From NCBI GenBank assembly GCA_002339015.1, contig DDJC01000051.1, positions 42,436 through 86,041 on the forward strand: a stretch of DNA of 43,606 nt, given 5' to 3'. A program made the translations under genes and the position numbers. Numbering within the stretch: position 1 is the first letter of the stretch; each line of letters opens with the position of its first letter. This DNA is from Burkholderiales bacterium UBA1834. Lineage in GTDB: Bacteria > Pseudomonadota > Gammaproteobacteria > Burkholderiales > Burkholderiaceae_C. The notes below the pieces were generated by a model. That model made no database searches. It saw only the letters and a list, made by a program, of their open reading frames with translations, and was not told the origin of the DNA. Shown in pieces: positions 15,646 through 23,614 of the stretch.

Positions 15646-16863
15646 ATGAACCCTGACGCCCGGAGCCTGTGGCGGGCTCCCTCCTGGACGCTCTCCGTGC
15701 TGCTGGCAGCGCTGGGCATGCTTGGCCCCTTCGCCATCGACACCTACCTGCCGGCCTTCGCGGGCATCGCGCAGTCGCTGAACGCCACCCCGGTCGAAAT
15801 CCAGCAGACGCTGTCGGCCTACCTGTTTGCCTTCGCTTTCATGAGCCTGTTCCACGGCTCGCTGTCCGACAGTTTCGGGCGCCGGCCTGTGGTGCTGACC
15901 GGTATCGCCATGTTCACGGTGGCCTCCGCCGGCTGCGCCATGGCGTCCTCCATCGGCGAGCTGGTCTTCTTTCGTGCCTTGCAGGGCCTGTCCACCGGCG
16001 CGGGCATCGTCGTCTCGCGGGCTGTGATCCGCGACATGTTCCCGCCCGATGCGGCCCAGCGCGTGATGGCCCAGGTGACGCTGTTCTTCGGCGTGGCGCC
16101 CGCCATCGCGCCCATCGTGGGGGGCTTCCTGTTCGTGCACGCGGGCTGGGAGGCGGTGTTCTGGTTCCTCACCGGCGTGGGCGTGGTGTTGTGGCTGGCC
16201 AACTGGTGCTTGCTGCCCGAGACGCTGCACGTGGACCACCGCCAGTCCTTCGCGCCGCGCAACCTGCTCAAGGGCTACATGGCGCTCGGCCTGAATCCGC
16301 GCTTCATGCTGCTGGCGCTGGCCAGCGGCGTGCCCTTCAACGGCATGTTCCTGTATGTGCTGTCGGCGCCGGCCTTCCTGGGCGAGCAGCTGCATCTGGA
16401 GCCCACCCAGTTCTTCTGGTTCTTCCTGTGCACCATCAGCGGCATCATGGGCGGCGCCTTCTGCAGCGGCCGTCTGGCCGGGCGCATCGCGCCAGCGCGC
16501 CAGATCCGGCTGGGCTTTGCCGTGATGGTGGTGACCTCGGTGCTCAACCTGGTGGCCAACCTGCTGTTCACCGCCCAGGCCTGGTGGGCGCTGCCGCCGA
16601 TCGGCCTGTTCGCCTTTGGCTGGGCCCTGGTCACGCCCATCGTCACCTTGATGGTGCTGGACCTGGTCCCCGAGCGACGCGGCATGGCTGCATCGCTGCA
16701 GACCTTCGTGGGCAGTGCGGCCAACGGGCTGGTGGCGGGTGTCGTGTCGCCCCTGGTCATGCATGACACGGCGCTGCTGGCGCTGGCCTCGCTGCTGCTG
16801 ATGTCGATCGGGCTGGTGTCCTGGATCGTGCTGCAACGCCCGGCACGGCCATCGCGGCGATAA
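15646..16863 (+). CDS. Bcr/CflA-family multidrug efflux MFS transporter
   Basis: A 405-residue, 12-helix major facilitator protein of the Bcr/CflA drug:proton antiporter group. Family motifs include GPFAIDTYLPAF in helix 1, the MFS motif A DSFGRRPVVL, the motif C-like GVAPAIAPIVGG, and ALQGLSTGAGIVVSRAVIRDMF. The start at 15646 is preceded by GAGGA. E. coli Bcr exports bicyclomycin and other compounds, but the substrate here is unknown. The gene ends seven bases before the start of the RNase P RNA, so the rnpB promoter must lie within its 3' end. Confidence 0.92.
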   Translation: MNPDARSLWRAPSWTLSVLLAALGMLGPFAIDTYLPAFAGIAQSLNATPVEIQQTLSAYLFAFAFMSLFHGSLSDSFGRRPVVLTGIAMFTVASAGCAMASSIGELVFFRALQGLSTGAGIVVSRAVIRDMFPPDAAQRVMAQVTLFFGVAPAIAPIVGGFLFVHAGWEAVFWFLTGVGVVLWLANWCLLPETLHVDHRQSFAPRNLLKGYMALGLNPRFMLLALASGVPFNGMFLYVLSAPAFLGEQLHLEPTQFFWFFLCTISGIMGGAFCSGRLAGRIAPARQIRLGFAVMVVTSVLNLVANLLFTAQAWWALPPIGLFAFGWALVTPIVTLMVLDLVPERRGMAASLQTFVGSAANGLVAGVVSPLVMHDTALLALASLLLMSIGLVSWIVLQRPARPSRR

Positions 16864-16870
16864 TGGCGCG

Positions 16871-17227
16871 GTGAAGTCGGCCAGACCGCCGCTGGTGCAA
16901 GCATCGAAAGGTGGCACTGGAGGAAGGTCCGGACTGCGCAGGGCGGCGTAGGAGGTAACACCTCTCCACCGCGAGGTGAGGATCAGAGCAACAGAGACGA
17001 GCCGATTCAGTTCGGGTGAAACGGGCAATCTCTACGCGCAGCAACACCAAATAGGCACACATGGAGCGGCATGGCTTGCCGTGTCGCTCTACCCCTGGCC
17101 CGGGGGCCGTGTGCGGGTAGGTGGCATCGAGCCGTTCTGGTGACAGGCGGCCCAGAGGAATGGCGGTCACGGTTCAGCGTCGCGAGACACGGAGCCGCAC
17201 AGAATCCGGCCTATCGGCCGACTTCAC
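16871..17227 (+). ncRNA. rnpB: RNase P RNA, class A
   Basis: The catalytic RNA of RNase P, which trims tRNA 5' leaders. The terminal helix P1 is formed by GTGAAGTCGGCC (16871-16882) and GGCCGACTTCAC (17216-17227). Conserved blocks are GAGGAAGGTCCGGACT (CR-I), AGAGCAACAGAGA, GGGTGAAACGGGCAA, the CCAAATAGGC box, and AGAATCCGGCCTATCGG (CR-V). The length of about 357 bases fits betaproteobacteria. In helix P4, position 67 (E. coli numbering) is G instead of A and is matched by U-to-C on the other strand; a second pair also covaries. A T-rich stretch at about 17230-17241 follows and may end transcription. Confidence 0.95.
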
Positions 17228-17320
17228 ACTTTCACTTTTTTCACGTCGTGCTCAAGTGCAGGCGCCGCTGGTCGAAAAAACCAGGGCCGCTGCCATCTTG
17301 CCGCTACCCGAGACACGACG

Positions 17321-18451
17321 ATGAACCTGCCCCTGCGCCCCGCCTTCCGCGTTCTGCCCTGGCTGATGCTGGGGGCTGCCGCCTGGCATGCCCAAGCCGC
17401 CGACACCGGCGCGTCGGCGCCGGCCAAGGAGATCGTCGAGCGGGCCGATGGCAAGCCCGTGGGACAGGCGGTGCCCGCGACTGGGCGCCCGGACACCTCA
17501 CGCAGCAGCCTGGCCCCCAGTTCGCCGGCGCGCGCGCGCCAGCCCGAGGCACCGGCCACGGCGGCATCGGGTGTGTCCATGACGGAGTTGCGTGACCTGA
17601 TCGACCAGAAGATCGCCGAGGTGCGTGCCAAGCAGGAAACGGCGCCCGTGGTTCGCCTCAACAACAATGCCCCAGCCGCACGCAAGGCGGGGGTCAGGAA
17701 AAAGGTGCCGTCGGTGTCGGCGCCCGCCTCCGCGGTGGCCGCGCCCATGGTGCCGGTGGATCCGCTGGAGCTGCCCTGGACCTACAGCGGTGTGCAGGGG
17801 CCTGAACGCTGGGCCCAGCTGCGACCTGAATACGCCATTTGCGGTTCCGGCAAGCGCCAGAGCCCCATCGACATCCGAGATGGCATCAAGGTCACGCTGG
17901 ATCCCATCCAGTTCGATTACCGCGCCACGCCCTTCAAGGTGCTGGACACGGGGCGCACGGTGCAGGCCAGGCTGGAGGGCGGCAACAGCATCACCCTCAA
18001 CGGGCGTCGCTATGACCTGCAGCGCATCGAGTTCCATCGCCCCAGCGAAGAGCGGATCAACGGCCGGCAGTTCGAAATGTCGGCGCACCTGGTGCACCGT
18101 GACGCCGAAGGGCGGACCGCGGTGGTGGCGGTGCTCATGGACCAAGATGACCAGGGCGAAGGGCACCCCATGGTTCAACTGGTATGGAACAGCCTGCCGC
18201 TGGAAAAGCACATGGATCAGGCCTCATCGGTGCCCATCGACATGGCGCGCATGCTGCCTGAGCAGAAGCAGTACCTGACCTACATGGGCTCGCTCACGGC
18301 GCCGCCCTGCACGGAAGGGGTGCTGTGGATGGTGATGAAACAGCCGATCACCCTCTCCCGAGAGCAGATCGGCGTGTTCAGCCGGCTCTATCCAATGAAC
18401 GCCCGGCCAGTGCAGAACACCTCCGGCCGCCTCATCAAGGACGGCCAGTAG
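17321..18451 (+). CDS. Alpha-carbonic anhydrase-like periplasmic protein with altered zinc site
   Basis: A 376-residue exported protein. A signal peptide ends near AQAAD (residue 27). A low-complexity Ala/Pro region (30-145) follows, with a short helix MTELRDLIDQKIAEVRAKQ near 87-105. The alpha-CA domain spans about 148-370 (WTYSGVQGPERWAQL, GKRQSPIDI, GSLTAPPCTEGVLW). Reading against bacterial alpha-CAs, the FHFHxPSEH motif is IEFHRPSEE here. The first zinc His (human CAII H94) is Glu237, while the second (His239) and third (His256 in SAHLVH) remain. The proton-shuttle His64 position reads Arg (DTGRTVQA) and Thr200 is Ala. CO2 hydration may therefore be weak or absent, and a binding role is possible. 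It is convergent with a PEP-CTERM gene seven bases away. Confidence 0.85.
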   Translation: MNLPLRPAFRVLPWLMLGAAAWHAQAADTGASAPAKEIVERADGKPVGQAVPATGRPDTSRSSLAPSSPARARQPEAPATAASGVSMTELRDLIDQKIAEVRAKQETAPVVRLNNNAPAARKAGVRKKVPSVSAPASAVAAPMVPVDPLELPWTYSGVQGPERWAQLRPEYAICGSGKRQSPIDIRDGIKVTLDPIQFDYRATPFKVLDTGRTVQARLEGGNSITLNGRRYDLQRIEFHRPSEERINGRQFEMSAHLVHRDAEGRTAVVAVLMDQDDQGEGHPMVQLVWNSLPLEKHMDQASSVPIDMARMLPEQKQYLTYMGSLTAPPCTEGVLWMVMKQPITLSREQIGVFSRLYPMNARPVQNTSGRLIKDGQ

Positions 18452-18458
18452 GGGTCAG

Positions 18459-19031
18459 TCAGGCCTGCTTGGCGCGGCGGCGCGCAGCGGCGGCACCTGC
18501 CATGCCCAGACCGACGGCGAACATCGCCCAGGTGGAGGGCTCGGGCACCGGCGACAGCGAGGCGACCACGTCCTGCGTGCCAAGCACCTGGGCGAACTTG
18601 CCCGTGAAGGTACCGCCCGAGGTCACGGCGGTGACGGTGGCATTGATGAAGTCAAAGCCGGTGGCACCGTAGCTGCTGTTGAGCACCGTGTCGGGATCCC
18701 ACTTGAAGGTCACGACCTTGAAGGTGTCGAAGCCGGTGAAGTTGAAGCCGAACACCGAGCTGTTGGCGCCGAAAAAGCTGGCGGTGGTGCCAGCCGGCGT
18801 CGAAATGCTCAGCGGGCTGCCATCGATCAGCAGTTGCTCGCCATCGTTGCCCAGGATGCCCGTGAAGTCGAAGGTCAGGGACTGGATGGTGAAGCTCGAG
18901 CCGTTCAGGATGCCGGTCTCGATGTTGAAGGTGTCGCTGCCGGGCTCGGACACCAGGATCGAACCAGTGGCGTGAGCACCCGCGGATGCTGCCAGGGCGG
19001 CCACGGCCAACAGGGTCTTGATGTGTTTCAT
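18459..19031 (-). CDS. PEP-CTERM sorting domain protein (paralogue A beside ruvC)
   Basis: A 190-residue secreted protein: signal peptide (residues 1-22, ending AHATG), a beta-rich body, and a PEP-CTERM tail (VPEPSTWAMF, helix, AARRRAKQA). The body shares a clear pattern with the gene at 19905-20465: ILVSEPGSDTFNIET, ILNGSSF, FTFDF-like strand, FFGANSSVFGFNF and FKWDPDT. The two are paralogues by duplication. The start at 19031 has GGAG upstream; the longer open frame to 19238 overlaps ruvC and lacks a ribosome site. It lies downstream of ruvC on the same strand. Surface or exopolysaccharide association is expected from the tail; no enzymatic motif was found. Confidence 0.88.
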   Translation of the reverse strand: MKHIKTLLAVAALAASAGAHATGSILVSEPGSDTFNIETGILNGSSFTIQSLTFDFTGILGNDGEQLLIDGSPLSISTPAGTTASFFGANSSVFGFNFTGFDTFKVVTFKWDPDTVLNSSYGATGFDFINATVTAVTSGGTFTGKFAQVLGTQDVVASLSPVPEPSTWAMFAVGLGMAGAAAARRRAKQA

Positions 19032-19127
19032 GTGTTCTCTCCTACAGGGGAAAACCCCATGACGTTCATGAGGATGGCCAAGACTAAGGGATGTCAATAC
19101 AGGTGTCTGTAAGGGATGCCTGACGCC

Positions 19128-19145
19128 CCCCCTAAATATAGGGGG
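19128..19145. other. Palindrome CCCCCTA-AATA-TAGGGGG between ruvC and PEP-CTERM gene A
   Basis: A perfect 7-base inverted repeat with a 4-base AT centre, 62 bases past the ruvC stop and 97 bases before the PEP-CTERM gene A start. It could end ruvC transcription, although no U-run follows on the minus strand, or be an operator for the PEP-CTERM gene. Function is unresolved. Confidence 0.4.
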
Positions 19146-19206
19146 CTGCGCCCTGATCCGAGGGGAGCTTGTCCGGAATGCGCTTGTCTCCGGCGTCCGA
19201 CCGTGT

Positions 19207-19761
19207 TCAGTACACGCGCCCGCCCTTGATCTGCGCATGGGTGCGGCGGGTCAGCGAGGTGGCCTTGGCCATCTGGGCCATGGCGTGGCCGGCATGGGCG
19301 TGGCAGATGGCCAGCCCGAGGGCATCGGCGGCATCGTTGTGGGGCTCGCGTGGCAGGTCCAGCAGGCGCATCACCATGTGGCGGATCTGGGCCTTGGCCG
19401 CGTGGCCGTGCCCCACCACGGCCTTCTTCATCTGCAGCGCGGTGTATTCGGAGACCGCAGGCGAGGCGGAGGTGCTGAGCAGCCCGGCGATGGCCGCCCC
19501 CCGGGCTTGGCCCAGCAGCAGGGTCGACTGCGGGTTGACGTTGACGAACACGATCTCCACCGAGGCCTGCTGCGGCCCGTACGTGCCGACCACCTCGCGC
19601 ACCCCCTCGAAGATCAGCTTGAGGCGGCTGGGCAGGTCGCCCAGCGCGGCTTCACGTGTCCTGATGGTGCCGCTGGCCACGTAGTGCAGGCGAGGGCCGT
19701 CCGTGTCGATCACGCCGAAGCCGGTCGTCTGCAGGCCGGGGTCGATGCCGAGGATTCTCAT
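19207..19761 (-). CDS. ruvC: Holliday junction resolvase RuvC
   Basis: A 184-residue endonuclease that cuts Holliday junctions with RuvAB. The four acidic catalytic residues are visible: Asp7 in ILGIDPG, Glu in ASVEIVFVN, and two Asp in HNDAADALG. The start at 19761 (MRILGIDPG) is the family's usual one; upstream in-frame residues do not match. In many betaproteobacteria ruvC directly follows purH in a dusB-fis-purH-ruvC run. Here a PEP-CTERM gene with its own terminator separates them. ruvA and ruvB are not in the window, and another PEP-CTERM gene lies downstream instead. Confidence 0.96.
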   Translation of the reverse strand: MRILGIDPGLQTTGFGVIDTDGPRLHYVASGTIRTREAALGDLPSRLKLIFEGVREVVGTYGPQQASVEIVFVNVNPQSTLLLGQARGAAIAGLLSTSASPAVSEYTALQMKKAVVGHGHAAKAQIRHMVMRLLDLPREPHNDAADALGLAICHAHAGHAMAQMAKATSLTRRTHAQIKGGRVY

Positions 19762-19827
19762 GGGGGCCCAAGCATACCCGCAGTGCAAGGACTGGCGGGC
19801 GCGGGGCCAGCCATCATGCACAACAAA

Positions 19828-19857
19828 AACGGGCTGAGACGGCCGTCTCAACCCGTT
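19828..19857 (-). terminator. Strong intrinsic terminator of PEP-CTERM gene B
   Basis: A 16-base perfect palindrome, TGAGACGGCCGTCTCA (19835-19850), is extended by AACGGG and CCCGTT arms (19828-19833 and 19852-19857) with one C/A mismatch. On the minus strand it is followed by TTTTTGTTG. It lies 47 bases after the stop of the 19905-20465 gene and upstream of ruvC, so ruvC probably needs its own promoter between here and 19761. Confidence 0.85.
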
Positions 19858-19904
19858 GGAGGGGGGCCATCACCCGGCGTCGGGTGCGGCCACGCGCGGT
19901 GGGA

Positions 19905-20465
19905 TCAGCCGGCCTTGCGGCGGCGGGCCAGGGCGCCCGTGACCAGCAGGCCACCCAGGACCATGGCGTACGTGCTGGGTTCCGGCACCGGCGAGGGCAC
20001 CAGCAGGGCGGCCACATCGGGCGTGCTGCCCACTTGAGCGAACACACCGGAGTAGATACCGCCGGTGGTTTCGGCCGTGATCTTGGCGCCAATGAAATCC
20101 AGGGCGATGGCGCCGAAGCCGCCGTTGTCAGCCGTGTCCGGATCCCACTTGAACTTGAAGCCGTCGAAGCTGTTGAAGCTGGTGAAGGTGAAGCCGAACA
20201 CCGCGCCGCTGCCGAAGAAGGTGGCAGTGCCGCCTGCGGGGGCGGTGATGCTGTTCGGGTTGCCATCGATGACGATGTAGCTGCCGTCGGCCACCGTGTC
20301 CGAGAAGTCGAAGGTGATCTTGGTGATGTCGTAGCTCGAGCCGTTGAGGATCAGCGTTTCGATATTGAAGCTGTCGGCGCCGGGTTCCGTCACCAGAATG
20401 GCTGCGCTGGAAGCAGTGGCGGCCGTCAGGGCGGCGGACAGGACGAGTGATTTGATCAGATTCAT
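19905..20465 (-). CDS. PEP-CTERM sorting domain protein (paralogue B between purH and ruvC)
   Basis: A 186-residue secreted protein: signal peptide (1-21, ending SSAA), a beta-rich body with ILVTEPGADSFNIET, ILNGSSY, ITFDF, FFGSGAVFGFTF and FKWDPDT, then a PEP-CTERM tail (VPEPSTYAMV, helix, ARRRKAG). It is the closest relative of the gene at 18459-19031, with the same blocks in the same order. The start at 20465 fits the signal peptide. A palindrome at 20525-20541 and a 200-base gap separate it from purH, and a strong terminator follows, so it appears to be a single-gene unit inserted into the purH-ruvC interval. No enzymatic motif was found. Confidence 0.88.
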   Translation of the reverse strand: MNLIKSLVLSAALTAATASSAAILVTEPGADSFNIETLILNGSSYDITKITFDFSDTVADGSYIVIDGNPNSITAPAGGTATFFGSGAVFGFTFTSFNSFDGFKFKWDPDTADNGGFGAIALDFIGAKITAETTGGIYSGVFAQVGSTPDVAALLVPSPVPEPSTYAMVLGGLLVTGALARRRKAG

Positions 20466-20524
20466 GGGAAACCCCTGGACGGCAATCCGCCGGTTCGACT
20501 TCTTGTTCGTGTGAACGACCACAC

Positions 20525-20541
20525 CACGGAAACATTCCGTG
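20525..20541. promoter_or_regulatory. Palindrome CACGGAA-ACA-TTCCGTG upstream of PEP-CTERM gene B
   Basis: A perfect 7-base inverted repeat with a 3-base centre, 60 bases upstream of the PEP-CTERM gene B start. The size and symmetry suit a dimeric repressor or activator site; a hairpin in the 5' leader is the alternative. No copy was found upstream of the paralogue at 18459-19031. Confidence 0.45.
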
Positions 20542-20576
20542 ACGCGGTTCGCAGGTTAGTGGAACAGCCCCTGCAA

Positions 20577-20602
20577 GGGCAAGGACTTGTCGAGGCTTGC
20601 CC
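20577..20602 (-). terminator. Possible purH terminator hairpin
   Basis: GGGCAAG (20577-20583) and CTTGCCC (20596-20602) form a 7-base stem with a 12-base loop, 63 bases past the purH stop. It has no U-run, so a role in 3' end formation is only tentative. Confidence 0.35.
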
Positions 20603-20665
20603 CACGTTTGAGGGGGGCGGGCAGCGCCCATCCCCCTGTTTGGCAGGCCTGGCTTTCGTGACTGC

Positions 20666-22255
20666 TCAGTGGCGGAAGTGGCGCGTGCCGGTGAACACCA
20701 TCGCGATGCCGCGCTCGTCGGCGGCGGCGATCACTTCGTCGTCACGCATGCTGCCGCCCGGGTGGATCACACTGGTCGCGCCGGCATCGACCACCACATC
20801 CAGACCGTCACGGAACGGGAAAAAGGCATCCGACGCCACGGCCGTGCCTTGCAGGCTCAGGTCGGCGTGGCCGGCCTTGATCGAGGCGATGCGGGCCGAA
20901 TCCAGGCGGCTCATCTGTCCGGCGCCCACGCCCATGGTCATGCCGTCCTTGCAGAACACGATGGCGTTGCTCTTGACAAATCGTGCCACCGTCCACGCGA
21001 ACAGCAGGTCCTTGAGCTGCTGCGCGGTGGGCTGCACCTTGGAGACGACCTTGATGTCACCGACCAGGTCGATGTTGTCGGCCGATTGCAGCAGCATGCC
21101 GCCGCCCACGCGCTTGAAGTCCAGCACGTTGCTGAGCTTGCGCGAGGTATCGTCCAGGGGCACTTCCAGCAGGCGCACGTTCTGCTTGGCGGCGTAGGCC
21201 GCACGGGCGGCGTCGGTGAATCTGGGCGCGATCACCACTTCCACGAATTGCTTGTTGGCGTTGATGGCCTCGATCACGTCGGCATCGACCGTGCGGTTGA
21301 AGGCCATGATGCCGCCGAAGGCCGAGGTGGGGTCGGTCTTGAGGGCCTTGGTGTAGGCCTCCAGCGGGCCGGCGCCGATCGCCACGCCGCAGGGGTTGGC
21401 GTGCTTGATGATCACGCAGGCGGGCACCTCGAAGGCCTTGACGCATTCCCAGGCGGCATCGGCATCGGCGATGTTGTTGAAGGACAGTTCCTTGCCCTGG
21501 ATCTGCGACCAGTTGGCCAGGGTGCTGACCACGGGGCTGGCCTCGCGGTAGAAGGCAGCGCTCTGGTGCGGGTTCTCGCCGTAGCGCATGCCCTGCACCT
21601 TGTGCAGCTGCAGGTTGAACACGGCCGGGTAGTCGGCCTTGGTGGGCACGGCCTCGGTCTGGAGTTCGCTGCCGGCTTCCAGTGCCGTCAGGTAGTTGGT
21701 GATCATGCCGTCGTAGGCGGCGGTGTGCGCGAACACCTTCTTGGCCAGGCCGAACTTGGTCGTGCGGGTGATCTGACCGGCCTTCATCTCCGACAGTACC
21801 TGTTCATAGTCGCTCGGGTCGATGATCACGGCCACGTCCTGCCAGTTCTTGGCGGCGGCGCGCAGCATGGTGGGGCCGCCGATGTCGATGTTCTCGATGG
21901 CGTTTTCCAGCGTGCAGTCGGCCTTGGCCGTGGCCTGCGCGAAGGGATACAGGTTCACCACCAGCAGGTCGATCGTGTCGATGCCGTGTTCCTTCAGCGC
22001 GGCCATGTGCTCGGGCAGATCACGGCGGGCCAGGATGCCGCCGTGCACGCGCGGGTGCAGCGTCTTCACGCGGCCATCGAGCATCTCGGGAAAGCCGGTG
22101 ATCTCGGCCACTTCGGTCACGGGCAGGCCTTTATCGGCCAGCAGCTTGGCGGTGCCGCCGGTGGAGAGCAGGCGCACGCCTTGCGCGTTCAGGGCCTGGG
22201 CGAATTCGACGATGCCGGTCTTGTCGGAGACGGACAGCAGGGCGGTCAGGGACAT
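20666..22255 (-). CDS. purH: Bifunctional AICAR formyltransferase/IMP cyclohydrolase
   Basis: A 529-residue enzyme for the last two steps of IMP synthesis in the cytoplasm. The N-terminal cyclohydrolase domain (about 1-200) has ALLSVSDKTGIVEFA, LLSTGGTAKLL, MLDGRVKTLHPRVHGGIL and NIDIGGPTMLRAAAKN. The formyltransferase domain has RYGENPHQSAAFY, the catalytic Lys-His in VIIKHANPCGVA, SAFGGIMAFN and SDAFFPFRD. The start at 22255 (MSLTAL) is backed by GAAGGAAG about nine bases upstream. It follows fis by 30 bases and belongs to the dusB-fis-purH unit. Confidence 0.97.
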   Translation of the reverse strand: MSLTALLSVSDKTGIVEFAQALNAQGVRLLSTGGTAKLLADKGLPVTEVAEITGFPEMLDGRVKTLHPRVHGGILARRDLPEHMAALKEHGIDTIDLLVVNLYPFAQATAKADCTLENAIENIDIGGPTMLRAAAKNWQDVAVIIDPSDYEQVLSEMKAGQITRTTKFGLAKKVFAHTAAYDGMITNYLTALEAGSELQTEAVPTKADYPAVFNLQLHKVQGMRYGENPHQSAAFYREASPVVSTLANWSQIQGKELSFNNIADADAAWECVKAFEVPACVIIKHANPCGVAIGAGPLEAYTKALKTDPTSAFGGIMAFNRTVDADVIEAINANKQFVEVVIAPRFTDAARAAYAAKQNVRLLEVPLDDTSRKLSNVLDFKRVGGGMLLQSADNIDLVGDIKVVSKVQPTAQQLKDLLFAWTVARFVKSNAIVFCKDGMTMGVGAGQMSRLDSARIASIKAGHADLSLQGTAVASDAFFPFRDGLDVVVDAGATSVIHPGGSMRDDEVIAAADERGIAMVFTGTRHFRH

Positions 22256-22285
22256 GGAAAGGGCTTCCTTCAAAGAACGTTGGGT

Positions 22286-22522
22286 TTACTTGATGAGCTT
22301 GTGGTCCAGCAGCTTGCGCCGCAGGGTGTTGCGGTTGATGCCGAGCCAGTCGGCGGCCTTGGACTGGTTGCCCTCGGCCTGTTGCATCACCACCTCCAGC
22401 ATGGGGCGCTCGACGGCGGCCAGCACCATGTCGTAGATGGCGTGAGGTTCGGCGCCGCGCAGGTCCTGGAAGTAGCCCTCCAGGTTGTCCTTGATGCAGT
22501 CTTGGATGTTCTTCTTGCTCAT
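22286..22522 (-). CDS. fis: DNA-binding protein Fis
   Basis: A 78-residue nucleoid-associated protein of the short betaproteobacterial Fis type. The C-terminal helix-turn-helix is QSKAADWLGINRNTLRRKL, followed by LLDHKLIK; the dimer helices include YDMVLAAVERPMLEVVMQ. The start at 22522 (MSKKNI) lies five bases after the dusB stop. Fis binds AT-rich sites and shapes transcription of rRNA and growth genes; coupling to dusB is widespread in proteobacteria. The earlier in-frame start lies inside dusB and was not used. Confidence 0.94.
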   Translation of the reverse strand: MSKKNIQDCIKDNLEGYFQDLRGAEPHAIYDMVLAAVERPMLEVVMQQAEGNQSKAADWLGINRNTLRRKLLDHKLIK

Positions 22523-22526
22523 GTGA

Positions 22527-23597
22527 TCAGTGCTCGTGGCAGCTCGCCGTGGGGGCGGTCTGCTCTTCTTCATCGTCCAGATCAGCGCCGTTGTCTCGCG
22601 GCGCCGGCAGGCGGTCGTGTTGCGACGCCAGCTGGTCGAAAAAATCGCCGACGGCCTGCACCTGGTCGGCGCAGGTGTCCAGCATGTTCATGTGTGCGCG
22701 GAAATCCTCCCCGCCTGGCAGGGCGCGCACGGCCCAGCCAATGTGCTTGCGTGCGGTGCGCACGCCGGCGAATTCGCCATACAGGCCGTAGTGGTCTTCA
22801 AGGTGTTCGAGCAGCCACTGCTTGACCTGCAGTGTGAGCGGTGCGGCGCGGTGCTCGCCCGTGGCCAGGAAATGGGCGATGTCGCCGAAGATCCAGGGCC
22901 TGCCTTGCGCGGCGCGGCCGATCATCACGGCATCCGCGCCGGTGAGGGCCAGCACGTCGCGCGCCTTCTCGGGGCTGGTGATGTCGCCATTGGCCACCAC
23001 GGGGATCTTCACGGCGGCCTTCACGGCAGCGATGGTGTCGTACTCGGCGTGGCCCTTGTAGCCCTGCTCGCGCGTGCGGCCGTGCACGGTCAGCATCGCG
23101 ATGCCGGCCTGCTCGGCGGCGCGCGCGATGCGTTCGGCGTTCTTGTGCTCGGCGCTCCAGCCGGTGCGCATCTTCAGTGTCACGGGCACGTTGTGCGGCG
23201 CGCAGGCGTCCACCACCGCCTGCACGATCTGCAGGGCCAGCGGCTCGTCCTGCATCAGGGCCGAGCCTGCCCACTTGTTGCACACCTTCTTGGCCGGGCA
23301 GCCCATGTTGATGTCGATGATCTGCGCGCCGCGGTCGATGTTGTAGACGGCGGCCTCGGCCATCATGGCCGCGTCGGTGCCGGCGATCTGCACGGAGATC
23401 GGCGCGGTCTCGCCCTCATGGTTGGCGCGGCGCGAGGTCTTGAGGCTGTTCCACAGATCCTTGCGCGAGGTCACCATCTCGCTCACGGCGTAGCCCGCAC
23501 CCAGCCGCTTGCACAGCTGGCGGAACGGCCGGTCCGTCACGCCGGCCATGGGCGCGACGAACAGGCGGTTGGGCAACGCGATGCGGCCGATGAACAT
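22527..23597 (-). CDS. dusB: tRNA-dihydrouridine synthase B
   Basis: A 356-residue FMN enzyme that reduces specific uridines in tRNA to dihydrouridine. Family motifs: LFVAPMAGVTDRPFRQL, IDINMGCPAKKVCNKWAGSALM with the catalytic Cys, HGRTREQGYKGHAEY, VVANGDITSP and ADAVMIGRAAQGRPW. The C-terminal tail is acidic (DLDDEEEQT) and ends in CHEH. It is the first gene of the dusB-fis-purH unit. No clear ribosome site precedes the ATG; a stem-loop ends 17 bases upstream. Confidence 0.95.
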   Translation of the reverse strand: MFIGRIALPNRLFVAPMAGVTDRPFRQLCKRLGAGYAVSEMVTSRKDLWNSLKTSRRANHEGETAPISVQIAGTDAAMMAEAAVYNIDRGAQIIDINMGCPAKKVCNKWAGSALMQDEPLALQIVQAVVDACAPHNVPVTLKMRTGWSAEHKNAERIARAAEQAGIAMLTVHGRTREQGYKGHAEYDTIAAVKAAVKIPVVANGDITSPEKARDVLALTGADAVMIGRAAQGRPWIFGDIAHFLATGEHRAAPLTLQVKQWLLEHLEDHYGLYGEFAGVRTARKHIGWAVRALPGGEDFRAHMNMLDTCADQVQAVGDFFDQLASQHDRLPAPRDNGADLDDEEEQTAPTASCHEH

Positions 23598-23614
23598 GGG
23601 ATGAAAGACACCAA

